In this document: piece by piece, positions 37,301-46,377 of the stretch
How the letters are laid out: every line of letters begins with the position of its first letter
Numbering within the stretch: the first letter of the stretch is position 1
NCBI GenBank assembly: GCA_009840305.1
Contig: VXNY01000024.1
Location: forward strand, 186,001 to 250,000
Source: Gammaproteobacteria bacterium
GTDB lineage: Bacteria > Pseudomonadota > Gammaproteobacteria > Pseudomonadales > Azotimanducaceae
Reading direction: 5' to 3'
DNA: 64,000 nt
Translations under genes and position numbers: made by a program
Notes under the pieces: model-generated
Seen by the model: the letters and a program-made list of their open reading frames with translations, nothing else
Databases searched by the model: none
What the model was told of the DNA's origin: nothing

Positions 37301-37788
37301 ATGCCCCATGCGAGAAAAGCCAACACACTTACGGGCTCGACCACAGCTCCCAATTCCCATCCGAACATTGGTGCCAGCCAACCGTGGAATAGGATCGCCA
37401 GCACGATCAATACCGCTGGAACGAGCAGTGGAATTAAGGTTCCCAGTAACCGCCCCGCGAGGAGTTCAATATTTGTTACCGGTCGCGCATCTACTACTTC
37501 GATCATACGATCGCGAACATCTCGAGTCCTGACATCGAATGCAAGGAAGACGATACCGGACGCGAACAACAGTACGATAGGCTGAGCCAATTGAATGATC
37601 AAAAAGCGGGGTCCCATTACACCGGCAATCGGAGAATTCGGTGACATTCTTACATAGTCGTTCGCTAGATTGATCCAGTGAAGAATGCAAACGCTGGACG
37701 CTAAGGCGATAATCAGCCAAGTTCGAAAGACTCTGGTACAACTTCGCAACTCGGCGATCGCCAGATGCCAAATCTTCTTTGCTGTCAC
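34309..37788 (-). CDS. Giant ABC-2 permease/inactive M1-like/golvesin-like fusion protein
   Basis: 1159 residues, same architecture as the protein at 3512-7090. Membrane segments lie in residues ~1-290 with FDVRTRDVRDRMIEV, then a periplasmic linker, an M1-like domain with GGGWKMGSAYSPPG and MIRES, and a C-terminal beta-sandwich from DSIIVDDLSEGF to ADAVRWTP. The zinc-site stretch reads VSLGEQFLGYQA in place of HEVAHQWWGHQV, so the site is absent. It is clearly closer to its neighbour at 37985-41455 than to the copies at 3.5 and 59 kb, which points to a local tandem duplication. The two are 197 bp apart, same strand, with no ATPase gene nearby. They may form a heterodimer using an ATPase encoded elsewhere, perhaps that at 2.5 kb. 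Substrate unknown. Confidence 0.87.
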   Translation of the reverse strand: MTAKKIWHLAIAELRSCTRVFRTWLIIALASSVCILHWINLANDYVRMSPNSPIAGVMGPRFLIIQLAQPIVLLFASGIVFLAFDVRTRDVRDRMIEVVDARPVTNIELLAGRLLGTLIPLLVPAVLIVLAILFHGWLAPMFGWELGAVVEPVSVLAFLAWGIVPNLLVWGSLTILLSVILKSRALVAFSMLGIMVIYAMLHNAMPLYLKTGLSTTYIGTAFLASDVTPQFLSWDVLLNRTSMSILASAFLLLATCLYPRFINSDARPKWIGAGISAFLVGVLTLGGLGYAKMLDLQRVEHWANVHKKHQSHQQTDINSIHGSVEIRPGKSIKLDLTLNMAPQPLSEMTLDAWLFSLNPGYQIDHVAVDDETLSDGDYEFKDGILRIPTTERENTGGTLRLVAQGVPDPLFAYLDSALDWKTMEPIQANRIALLGQRPYVFHPHFVALLSGVSWFPTSGAAYGRQVFETHKRDYFDLDLEVVVPKEWFVAGPGTRQRVDSPETRFRFKPNQPVPEFALIAAKFERRAFETRGIEFELLLSPKHTKNLDLFESAVPALKEWVATQIVRLEENGLSYPFGTLSFVEVPTSLRVYGGGWKMGSAYSPPGIHMIRESGFPVAQFERAKSKAEEEFGDDQEGMGNYLFEHLKIYFQNDLHGGSPMVSLGEQFLGYQATPHGIGATALHAFVNELAANVALDGEGLFSIYLVLDGDVVLQTTTRPNDWFSRNFIALIRGGQINRSRVWEPALRTALADLDFETQPKISNDVILLKSHAISWTVRELVPQKKISAFLGRLISEYRGRNYSPENFFNIALDLDIDFDMLVGDWLNSTELPGFIVHEPNFEYVREGEYGAYEFQTSVVIRNDEPVPGAVGVEYWLRNSRTSEELWADTVHFPAHTALRVALRTAQPVESLTLHPHLALNRTEYHFYPPNTRDALPRGLASPYVEDYDWVPVEDDSIIVDDLSEGFTIVNGREHQPPPEKPSVFEYILFREPNLFNPNLNHGLPSLRGADDFAQRGDFSLWFRESERTSHGKYYRTYATNPTGSTESQPQFTAQLPSVGRWLLEFHVPSIVRERYPIGWRAAFGIVSWQSSELRDLGIHKFEINVGDTTERTELDLSEVPAGWNQLGIFDTSSHDVRVTLVEVTDGVAIADAVRWTPME

Positions 37789-37984
37789 TTAGATTTTGGT
37801 CGTGTTAGATGAGGTCGTCTAGCTTTGAAATGCAACAGTTTGAGGACCCCAAAGCGGGTTTGCGTCCATTATGCAGGTACTTGTCTAGGCTTTACACGTC
37901 GGGATGGACTCTAAAAAGCGTGCGTTGCTTGACTTCTTCTAAACTTTGAAAACGCGCACCTGTTATGCACGATCAAACGTCAGT

Positions 37985-40900
37985 CTATTCCACTTGAGTC
38001 CATCGGATCGCATCAGCGATTGCTATACCTTCGGTGACTTCGACGATAGTAACGTGCGCGTCGTGTGAGCTCGTATCGAAAACACCAATCGTGTGCCATC
38101 CTGGGTACGCATTAAAGAAGTCGTGTACCACCAATTCCGTCTCGTCCCCTACATTGATCTTAAAGCTATGGATCCCTGGCCAACGAATTAACCAAAAGTA
38201 CTCCGTTTGTCGTTCTTTAAGATCGTATCGCCAGTCGTGTCCGATTTCTGGTAGATGGAATTCAAGCAACCAACGTCCCTCCGATGGAAGCTTAGCAGTG
38301 AACCGCGGTTGAGATTCCTTCGCCCCCATGGCATTTGAAACATAGGTATAGTCGTACTTGCCGTGACTCGAGCGATCGTACTGTCGATACCAGACGGAAT
38401 ACTCCCCGCGCTTGGTAAAAAGTTGCACATTTCCAGTGCCTGGTAGCCCGTAATATAAATAGGGAGTGAACTCGTTGGGACCGAACAAATAAGCAAACAA
38501 GGGTGGGTTGTCGCGCTCACCCGAATAATCGGGACTGTTCACAAGGGAAAATCCGTCACTTAAGTCGTCGACCACAATAGCGTCGTCTTCAGCGGGAACC
38601 CAATCGTATTTTTCTATATAAGGTACAGACTCACCGGGTTGGAAATACGTGAAACGCTCTTGCGAAACCCGCTTTCTAATCTCCCCGGAATTGAGAGAAA
38701 GATGCGGATGTAGCCTCAAGCCCTCAACCGGAGTTTCGGTGCGCAAAGTTACCCGCAACGTGGTGTTTCCCGGGAAATGCACCGTATCGGCCCACGATAC
38801 TTCAAATTGGTCCTCTAACGTATAGTCAATGCTCACCGCACCCGGGACCGGTTCGTCGTTTCTCACAACGACGACAGTGTGATACTCTAATTCGCCCTCT
38901 TCGTTCGGAACTCGCTGGAAAAACGGTTTTGAAACGAGGAACCCCGGCAGCTCCGTGCTGTTCAACCAATCTCCAACCAACGACTCAAAGTCAATGCCAG
39001 TCTCAGAAGCAATCTCGAAAAAATCTTGCTCTGTATAGGACCCGCCGCGGTGATCGGAAATGAGTCTTCCCAAGAACGCGGCGACATTCTCTCGCGGAAC
39101 CAGTTCCCGCACCGTCCTAGAAATCGCGTAGCTCTTGAGCAAGAGTGTTTCGAGTGAATTTCTTGGTTGCGTCTCAAAGTTCAAGTCCGTTAACGCTGTG
39201 TATAAACCCGGTTTCCAAACTCGGGCTCGGTTGAAGCGTCCGCTGCGAAATAAGCTGAGATAGTCTCTTTCAAACTTCACGTTGGGTATGACCGTACTTT
39301 CCCGCAAAGAGTTATCCTCGAATATGAAATAGACCGAAAACACGCTATCCCCCTCCAAGGCTAAGCTGCCCGCAAGTTCGTTAACGAATGTGTGGAGTGC
39401 CGTTGCCCCTTTCCCGTGGGGTGTAGTTTGGTAGCCAAGAAACTGTTCGCCGAGGCTGACCATGGGACTACCTCCGTGAAGGTCGTACTGAAAATAGTGC
39501 TTAAGGTGTTCGAATAGGTAGCTTCCCACGCTTTCGATATCGTCACCGAACTCCTTTTCGGCGTCGGTTTTGACACTATGGAACTGGGCCATGGGAAATC
39601 CCGACTCTCTGATCATGTGGATACCGGGCGGAGAGTATGCGCTACCCATATTCCAGCCGCCGCCGTACACACGTAAATGAGTCGGTACCTCGACAAAAGA
39701 CAGAGTTCCAAACGGATAACGTAAGCCAGCTCTCTCCAGACTATCTATTTGTCTTGCGACCCACTCCTGCAAAGCTGGCACCGCCGATGCCAATGCGGAC
39801 AAGTTCTTCGTGTGCTTGGGGCTCAGCAACAGTTCGAATTCGGTGCCATTCGTTTCGAACGATCGACGCACGAACTTGGAACCTATCAGTGCGAATTCGG
39901 GTACGGGTTGACTCGATTTGAACCTAAATCCCGTGTTCGGTGAGTCTAAACTCTGTCGTGTTCCCGGTCCTGCTACGATCCACTTTTTGGGTACCCTGAC
40001 CTCGAGGTCTAAATCAAAAAAGTCTCTCTCGTGAGTCTCGAAAACATGTTTGCCGTAGGCAGACCCCGAAGATGGAAACCAGCTGACGCCAGAGAGCAGA
40101 GCAAAATACTGTGATTGGAACACGTAAGGTCGATGTCCGAGCAACAAGAGCCGCTTGGCCTGCGTCGGTTCCATGGTCTTCCAATCCAGTTCGCTGTCTA
40201 GGTATGCAAACAAAGGGTCAGGGACACCCTGTGCCATGAGGTGCACGGTGCCTCCTGAATCCGGTCTGTTAGCCGTCGGTATGCGGAGAATGCCATCCTT
40301 GAACTCGTAGTCGTCATCGGCAACAACTTCGTCGTTAACAGCGATACTATCTATTCGATATCCGGGATTTAGCGAGAATAGCCAGGCATCGAGATTCCCG
40401 TCAGTCTGAGGTGCCATAACCAATGTGAGATCAAGCTTGATCGATCGTCCTGGAAGAATCTCTACACCTCCCTCGATCGAATCGATATCGGTTTGTTGAT
40501 GTGATTGATGTTCTTTGTGGACGCTAGCCCAACGTTCTACATCTTGCAAATCCAGAATTTTCGAATATCCCAATCCACCTATGATCAATACTCCGACAAG
40601 AAACACACTGAGTCCCCCACCGATCCATTGAGGTCGCACGGGACGATTGACCGTTCTGGGATACAGACCTGTTGCGAGCAACAGAAAGGAACTAGCGAGG
40701 ATTAACACTCCAGTTCGATTGAGAAAGATGTCCCACGTTATAAATTGTGGAGCTATGTCAGAAGTAAGAAACCCGATACTGGTATAAGTCGACAGTCCAG
40801 TCTTGAGGTACAGCGGCATCGCGACATGGAACAAAAAGTAGAACAACATGATTCCCAAGGCGGCGAGTGCTACAGCGATTCGAAACCGCAGGACCATAGA

Positions 40901-41455
40901 CAGCAATAACGTCAAAGTTCCCCACAAAATTACGTGCGGAACAATATCCCATGTGAGCAAGGACAAGATACTAATGGGGTCTACCACACCACTCATATCC
41001 CCACCCACAATTTGGTTCAGAAAGCCCATGACCAAGATCAAGGCCATGATCAGTACCACAGGAATCATCAGTAGGATCGTGGACCCCAGCAATCTCCCTG
41101 CGAGGAGTTCTAGATTTGTTACAGGACGAGAATCCAAAACTTCGAAAACGCGATCTCGAACGTCCCGAGACCTTATGTCGAACGCAAAAAACAACATACA
41201 TAGCGCGAGCCACACAACGATCAGCTGAGCCAAATAAGCGATCATGTAGCGAGGTGCAAATACACCCACGGCGGGAGAGTTCAACGACGCGTATGAATAG
41301 AGTGCCGCTTGTGAGCTCCAACTACCAGTCATACGAAGGAAAATACCTGACCCTAGGACGACAAGTAGCCAGGTCCGAGCCATTCTGGTACAACTACGCA
41401 TCTCTGTGACAGCGAGATGCCATATATTCATTGCGTACGTAGAGATTTTGGTCAT
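37985..41455 (-). CDS. Giant ABC-2 permease/inactive M1-like/golvesin-like fusion protein, tandem paralog
   Basis: 1156 residues, first gene of a tandem pair. N-terminal membrane domain with FDIRSRDVRDRVFEVLD; periplasmic part with RPYVFQSQYFALLSGVSWFP; M1-like domain with GGGWNMGSAYSPPG and MIRES; zinc-site equivalent VSLGEQFLGYQT without the HEXXH residues; and golvesin-like C-terminal domain ending ADAIRWTQ. Likely inner-membrane with a large periplasmic body. The start at 41455 lies upstream of MNIWHLAVTEMRSCTR; Met8 (41434) aligns better with the paralogs and may be the real start. Probably co-transcribed with the next gene. Role unknown; an export or cell-envelope function is inference. 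Confidence 0.87.
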   Translation of the reverse strand: MTKISTYAMNIWHLAVTEMRSCTRMARTWLLVVLGSGIFLRMTGSWSSQAALYSYASLNSPAVGVFAPRYMIAYLAQLIVVWLALCMLFFAFDIRSRDVRDRVFEVLDSRPVTNLELLAGRLLGSTILLMIPVVLIMALILVMGFLNQIVGGDMSGVVDPISILSLLTWDIVPHVILWGTLTLLLSMVLRFRIAVALAALGIMLFYFLFHVAMPLYLKTGLSTYTSIGFLTSDIAPQFITWDIFLNRTGVLILASSFLLLATGLYPRTVNRPVRPQWIGGGLSVFLVGVLIIGGLGYSKILDLQDVERWASVHKEHQSHQQTDIDSIEGGVEILPGRSIKLDLTLVMAPQTDGNLDAWLFSLNPGYRIDSIAVNDEVVADDDYEFKDGILRIPTANRPDSGGTVHLMAQGVPDPLFAYLDSELDWKTMEPTQAKRLLLLGHRPYVFQSQYFALLSGVSWFPSSGSAYGKHVFETHERDFFDLDLEVRVPKKWIVAGPGTRQSLDSPNTGFRFKSSQPVPEFALIGSKFVRRSFETNGTEFELLLSPKHTKNLSALASAVPALQEWVARQIDSLERAGLRYPFGTLSFVEVPTHLRVYGGGWNMGSAYSPPGIHMIRESGFPMAQFHSVKTDAEKEFGDDIESVGSYLFEHLKHYFQYDLHGGSPMVSLGEQFLGYQTTPHGKGATALHTFVNELAGSLALEGDSVFSVYFIFEDNSLRESTVIPNVKFERDYLSLFRSGRFNRARVWKPGLYTALTDLNFETQPRNSLETLLLKSYAISRTVRELVPRENVAAFLGRLISDHRGGSYTEQDFFEIASETGIDFESLVGDWLNSTELPGFLVSKPFFQRVPNEEGELEYHTVVVVRNDEPVPGAVSIDYTLEDQFEVSWADTVHFPGNTTLRVTLRTETPVEGLRLHPHLSLNSGEIRKRVSQERFTYFQPGESVPYIEKYDWVPAEDDAIVVDDLSDGFSLVNSPDYSGERDNPPLFAYLFGPNEFTPYLYYGLPGTGNVQLFTKRGEYSVWYRQYDRSSHGKYDYTYVSNAMGAKESQPRFTAKLPSEGRWLLEFHLPEIGHDWRYDLKERQTEYFWLIRWPGIHSFKINVGDETELVVHDFFNAYPGWHTIGVFDTSSHDAHVTIVEVTEGIAIADAIRWTQVE

Positions 41456-41897
41456 GTTAGGTCAGGTGATTTAGCCTTGTGAAGCGAACGAAATGAGCCT
41501 CAACAAAAGAGTGGGCTAGCCGTACGAGTACAGGTATACATCGCAACCCTCGTTTGATCGCCTATTGAGATTCAAATAGTCGATATGATCATGTTCAGGT
41601 TCGTAGCCACTAGACGAAGTATGGAATGACTATTGTAGCAGAGCCGCAAAATAAATGCATCGTCTCTTCTTCGTACCTCTAACGTAAGAACTTTTGCGCT
41701 TTTTCATCAGCACAAAATCTGTATTCTGAAGTTCAAATCTCTGTGCTCTTCTTGTGATTGTGTTTGCTAAGCGATCAGGTATATCCACCTCGACTAAAAG
41801 AATGAATTTGAAGCGTTTAAACAGAAGAAATACATTACGCACGAAGTTGTGTTTTTTTGACGACTTACAGGAACGAAATCGAAAATTTTTCAGTTAC
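41456..41897 (-). other. Intergenic region with a doubtful 70-codon ORF
   Basis: No solid gene. On the minus strand 41630-41842 is open for 70 codons and contains VEVDIPDRLANTITRRAQRF, faintly like a ribbon-helix-helix DNA-binding segment, but start and ribosome site are unconvincing. The divergent flank of the permease pair should contain its promoter. Confidence 0.3.
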
Positions 41898-42668
41898 CTA
41901 GGCACGAGCAATATGTTTGAGTGCTTCTCGTCGACTTAAATCAGAGAGGTCTGGATGTTTCTCGACGAACTCTTTAACCCAATCAGGGTCTGTCTTGGAA
42001 TATTCACGTAGTGCCCAACCAATTCCCTTGCGAAGGAAGAACTCTGAATGACCAATTGAAGGTTTGATACATTTAGATAGAAGTTCGACATCGGTGTTGG
42101 TTTTCGACTTGAGCTGCGCCAAGATTGCAACTCGTCGCTTCCAGATGTTCTGATCCTTCGCCCACTTGTAGAGTGTGCGCCTTGTTTGAATGGGATCATT
42201 GGCAAGCATGGTTCCCACGCCTCGTGCAGCAAGTGCATCCACATAGTCCCACCATGCACCGGTGACAACCATTTCTTCTAATACTGGTAATAGGTCTGTA
42301 CCCAACCAATGGGCAAATTTCTTGTGAAGTAACAGTTCGATCGCAACATAGCGTTCTTCCCGATGCGTAGCGTCGCGCCATAGCAGGAGAATCAAGGATA
42401 CCCAAGCCAGAGAATTTTGCGGTGGGTTATCACGCAACATTTCGTGGGCGATACGGCGACATCGTGGAACGCTTAAACCGTAATACGGCATTTCGGATTT
42501 CATGTAGAGTTGTTGTTGTCTCGCTCGTTCTGGGTTAGTCTCTGCGCGAAGCTTGGCTAGAACGATGTTTCTTAAGTTTTCAGCATATGAGAGAGGCATC
42601 GCGCCATACTGTTGATCGTTTTTCGCGCACATTTCGGCAGCAACGTTTGCCGAGAAAAAAAGTGTCAA
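41898..42668 (-). CDS. DNA alkylation repair protein, AlkD-like
   Basis: Up to 256 residues, all alpha-helical HEAT-like repeats. Family members are DNA glycosylases for alkylated bases. Seen: PYYGLSVPRCRRIAHEM at the N-terminal region, the repeat REERYVAIELLLHKKFAHWL, the active-site type motif TGAWWDYVDALAARGVG with the Trp and Asp used by AlkD, KWRR-like IWKRRVAILAQL, and FFLRKGIGWALREYSKTDPDWV. The start is uncertain: the first ~24 residues may not be translated, and Met24 (MPLSYAENLRN) is a good alternative. It forms the left border of the defence island but is common as a stand-alone repair gene. Confidence 0.88.
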   Translation of the reverse strand: MTLFFSANVAAEMCAKNDQQYGAMPLSYAENLRNIVLAKLRAETNPERARQQQLYMKSEMPYYGLSVPRCRRIAHEMLRDNPPQNSLAWVSLILLLWRDATHREERYVAIELLLHKKFAHWLGTDLLPVLEEMVVTGAWWDYVDALAARGVGTMLANDPIQTRRTLYKWAKDQNIWKRRVAILAQLKSKTNTDVELLSKCIKPSIGHSEFFLRKGIGWALREYSKTDPDWVKEFVEKHPDLSDLSRREALKHIARA

Positions 42669-43163
42669 TGCCGAATGGGGTCAAGCAAAATTTCTCCTTC
42701 TTTTAATAAAAACCAAGGGAAAGTGAGGCAGTTTAAAGCTTACTCAGTTTGGCGAACACCTACAATCACGCCGGCACGAGCATTCCAATTAAAAAAAAGT
42801 GAAAAAGTCTTTGGAGTATCGAGTATAAATTGTAGTGTTTACTCCATCTACGCGTTCAACCAACCTGAAGCAAATTCAGATTTCAGTACACCCGCGTTCC
42901 TTACATTCGATTTAGAACATTCAGATAGTCGCCTTGTATTTGGCGTAAATTTTCCCATCCCCACAAATTCAAGAGGTGCAATTTAGGTGATGAGCCTCAA
43001 GTTTGCATTCCTAGAGTAGAATTTCCTGTTTTATCTGTTCGATACTAATCAACGCAACGACTACCAAAGCAATAGGAACTTCAAAGGTACGTGTTATGGG
43101 AGTGACCACGTTGCGTAAACGGTCCATTCCACGCACGAAGTAACTTTAAATACAAAACGTCAG
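42669..43163 (+). other. Intergenic region before the defence island
   Basis: No gene supported. The sequence is AT-rich and should include the promoter of the RloC-like gene. No clear ribosome site precedes its ATG (43164). Confidence 0.35.
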
Positions 43164-45443
43164 ATGCTTAAACGTATTCAATCAATTCGGAATCTAGGTC
43201 TCGTTTTCAAAAATTTTAGCTGGGACGAGTCAGCTCCCAATTTCAAGAAAATCAACGTTGTATATGGATGGAATGGTTCCGGCAAAACTACTCTCGCGCG
43301 CTTCTTCGACATGTTGTGTGGGGATTCAGACTCAGGAACCTTATATGACATTGAAGATCACGAAGGCCACGAAATTAATCAAACGGCGTTGTTTCCTTAT
43401 CAGATTCGAGTGTTCAATGAGGACTATGTAAATAAAAACATCGACATTCTTGAGAGTCGCACGCGCAGTATTTCCGTGTTCCTAGGAGAAGAGAACACAT
43501 CCATACTCAAGCAAATCGTGAAGCTTGAAGAATTTCTTGTTGGAAGAACGGACGCCCCTCAAGCAGTAGGGGAAGCGAAAAAACTGGATGAAGTGAACCG
43601 TCAACTACTTCAGCTGAATAAAGAGAACGACAATGAATTCACGAATATTGCTCGCACGATCAGTGCCGCACTGAGTCAATCGAACACAGCCACAAGAAAC
43701 TATAAAAGACCGCAAGCAAAAGCGGACTTTCAAAATCTGGTCGATCAAAGAATTTTATCGGACTGTGAATTAGTAGATAAAGAACGCGAGTTAAACCAAG
43801 AGGTTAGAAATAAGATTGATCTTCCGTTTGAAGAAGACCGAACTATTGCTGATCTGTTTAATTGGCTTTCAGAACTTCGAGATGAGTCTGTAGCTTTAGC
43901 CTCGCAGACTACGTCCTCTCGAACCATCTCTCGATTGGTAGAAGAGCCGAGGATCGGTGAGTGGGTGGAAGATGGAATCAAACTTCATAAAGAATACAAC
44001 TCGGCTAAGTGCGAATACTGTGGAGAGACGATTTCTGCTCTTCGGATTGAAATGCTCGCAAAACACTTCAACGATGAAGATCGCCGATTGAAGATTGAAA
44101 TTGATCGAGTTATTGACGACATCGACAAGTGGTCTAATTTCATCAATAACTATGCGATTTCGGATCCGAATTCTCTGTACACAGAACTTTACGAAGCTGC
44201 ATCGCAAATAGAACCCAGATTGAAAATAGCGAAAGATGATCTATTGTCACAATTGGAAGAGTTCAAATCATTTTTACAGCGGAAAAGGCAAACCACTAGT
44301 GAAAAAATGTCTAGCGAACTCGAAGTCGGTTACGAAGACTTTTTTCAGGTAATAAAAGAATCCAGGTCCTTGATTGACGAGCACAATGAGAAGACCGAGA
44401 ACTTTCACAAAGTCAAAGAGCGAGCTATGGAAGCAGTAAAGACACACTTTCTGTGTTCCATACGTGAAGTAGTAGACGAGAGACAAACAACAATCCACGA
44501 ACTCGAACAAGATAAGATTACTCTGGAACGCTGCATTGAGGCATCGGAAAGAGAGTTGAAGATGTTACGCGCAAGTATTTCGTCTGACCATAAAGCCGCT
44601 TTGGATCTGACCGAAAATCTTCAGAATTTTTTGGGGCGGGAGGAACTTCAATTTTCCGTAAACGACAGCAAGGGTATGGAGACAGAAGGTAACATCGGTT
44701 ACTCGTTACTGAGGAATGGTCAACCTGCCCAAAGCCTCAGCTCGGGTGAAAAGACAGCTATTGCATTTGTGTACTTTCTTGTGCACTTAGAGGATGGTCA
44801 CTTTGACAAATCTAATGGAATTGTTGTAATTGATGATCCTGTTTCAAGCCTAGATAATTCATCAATGTACCAGGCATTTGCATTTCTAAAAAACAGTATT
44901 GCAGGTTGTCTGCAATCTTTCATATTCACTCATAATTTTGAGTTTTTGAGATTGCTCATCAATTGGATCAAGAACTTCGAAAGCAAGGCGAGTCTCTTTA
45001 TGATCAAGAATGAGATCCATGGAAATGAACGGCGAGCTCTGCTAGAAGGATTAGACCCTACGCTGATTAAATTCGAGACAGAGTATCAATTTCTGTTCAA
45101 GTGTTTCAAAGATCTTCAAAGTACTCAAAACAACACAGTTCAAATGGCATATCCAGTTCCAAACGTGGCAAGAAAGTTATGGGAGTCATTTCTCAACTAC
45201 CACATTCCCAATAGCATGACCATGTACAGGAAGAACGAGCTCCTTAAAGGAAGAGGATTTGACTCGCAAAAACTTGATTCGATCTACAAATTCACGAACG
45301 ACCAAAGTCATATAACAGGATCAGGGCTTAATCCTTCGTTGGTGCCCGAGACGCTTAACGTAATCGAGAACATTTTTGACTTGATGCAGGAGATCGCTCC
45401 TGAACACTACAAAATTTTGGAGAATGCGGTCAGTGCGAGTTAA
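43164..45443 (+). CDS. AAA/SMC-like ATPase, RloC/PrrC-type anticodon nuclease candidate
   Basis: 759 residues. ABC/SMC-type ATPase halves surround a coiled-coil arm: Walker A GWNGSGKTT (35-43), long charged helices (~120-480) with a CEYC zinc-hook-like motif (Cys283, Cys286), signature LSSGEKTAIAF, and Walker B VVIDDPVSSLD. The C-terminal ~100 residues hold a candidate Arg-x3-Glu...His triad: Arg670 and Glu674 (ARKLWESF) and His716 (NDQSH). This matches in order the Arg/Glu/His catalytic set of the PrrC/RloC tRNA anticodon nucleases. RloC combines exactly a zinc-hook arm and such a nuclease. These enzymes are commonly linked to type I-like restriction systems, and a type ISP enzyme follows at 46.4 kb. 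Many related AAA_13 ATPases are uncharacterised, so nuclease activity is inference. Confidence 0.75.
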   Translation: MLKRIQSIRNLGLVFKNFSWDESAPNFKKINVVYGWNGSGKTTLARFFDMLCGDSDSGTLYDIEDHEGHEINQTALFPYQIRVFNEDYVNKNIDILESRTRSISVFLGEENTSILKQIVKLEEFLVGRTDAPQAVGEAKKLDEVNRQLLQLNKENDNEFTNIARTISAALSQSNTATRNYKRPQAKADFQNLVDQRILSDCELVDKERELNQEVRNKIDLPFEEDRTIADLFNWLSELRDESVALASQTTSSRTISRLVEEPRIGEWVEDGIKLHKEYNSAKCEYCGETISALRIEMLAKHFNDEDRRLKIEIDRVIDDIDKWSNFINNYAISDPNSLYTELYEAASQIEPRLKIAKDDLLSQLEEFKSFLQRKRQTTSEKMSSELEVGYEDFFQVIKESRSLIDEHNEKTENFHKVKERAMEAVKTHFLCSIREVVDERQTTIHELEQDKITLERCIEASERELKMLRASISSDHKAALDLTENLQNFLGREELQFSVNDSKGMETEGNIGYSLLRNGQPAQSLSSGEKTAIAFVYFLVHLEDGHFDKSNGIVVIDDPVSSLDNSSMYQAFAFLKNSIAGCLQSFIFTHNFEFLRLLINWIKNFESKASLFMIKNEIHGNERRALLEGLDPTLIKFETEYQFLFKCFKDLQSTQNNTVQMAYPVPNVARKLWESFLNYHIPNSMTMYRKNELLKGRGFDSQKLDSIYKFTNDQSHITGSGLNPSLVPETLNVIENIFDLMQEIAPEHYKILENAVSAS

Positions 45444-46377
45444 ATAGTGTTAATCAATCCAAACGAAATTGATCCCATCATAGTTTTGTTGAATTTGACG
45501 TGAACTTTAAATTGAATTCGCCTCAGATTGATGTATGAGTTTACCTCATTTTGATTGACAGTTTATCTTGGGATTTGCTTTTGAACCGTGCTCCACCGCA
45601 TATCACCGTTCAGAAGCCATTGGAGTCAGATAATCTAGTGCTGAATGCACTCGAAATGGATTGTAGAAGCCTTCCAAACAGCAACAAAGTTCTCCACACG
45701 GCTGCGAACGCGTTGTCGCCGATGACAATCGATAAACTCGGTCTCCAAAACCTCAAAAATTTTATACCATGGCTTTGTCATACCGATCAACGACGGGGCC
45801 TTGGATAACTTCACGTTCCCGGCCCCATACATTTGTCAATACTTCTTTGAAGAGTTCGTCGAGAAACGATGAGAGTGATCAATGGTTAGTGTCACGCGTT
45901 CTAATTGGACTACAACCAACAACAATCGAATCGATAAATTTATGTCTTTTATTGTTGAAATCTCTTAAAGCACCGCGGATACACACAATCAATCAGGTCC
46001 GAGCAGACGGTTTCTTCTGTAACGAACATGTGAGTCACAGCAGTCCCCCTAGAACTGATTTGACCGCTCTGCAAGAAACGCACAACAGACTTGATTTGGT
46101 ACTAAGATCACGTTCTTGTTTACTCTTCGTTTTCAGTTCCTGAGATGTTGGTATCCTCTTCATGATCAGAGTTGCAACATCGCTCGTTCTACGGTACAAC
46201 AACTGTCTCGAACGTCCAGATTGCACCAACGCAATGGTATGATTTCGATACACCAAAAAGTAGTGTTTTCTTGCCTTAAAATGGACTTGAAAAAATTTTT
46301 GTATCTGTAGATTTCCATCAAACTGGGGCAGTTTCAGTTTACACGTCTGCACAAATTTATTGGGGAGGAAAATCTTC
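45444..46377 (-). other. Spacer with decayed transposase sequence and upstream region of the type ISP gene
   Basis: About 930 bases without an intact gene. The left third contains an IS3-type transposase remnant on the minus strand (45603-45832). The rest has short frames on both strands but none with a believable start or family. The promoter of the type ISP gene should lie just before 46378. Confidence 0.4.
45603..45832 (-). pseudogene. IS3-family transposase OrfB remnant (C-terminal end, frameshifted)
   Basis: On the minus strand one frame reads LETEFIDCHRRQRVRSRVENFVAVW and, after a frame change near 45690, another continues EGFYNPFRVHSALDYLTP to a TGA at 45603. Joined, they match the end of IS3-type OrfB transposases (LKTEL...RR..TRAEA...I..YIE.FYN..R.HSALGYLSP). 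The part holding the catalytic residues is not recognisable. A decayed insertion sequence between the RloC-like and type ISP genes. Confidence 0.6.

Noticed and set aside
42612-42986. 124-codon plus-strand frame upstream of the RloC-like gene as a small regulator.
   Set aside because: It starts inside the AlkD-like gene on the other strand and shows no domain or ribosome site.
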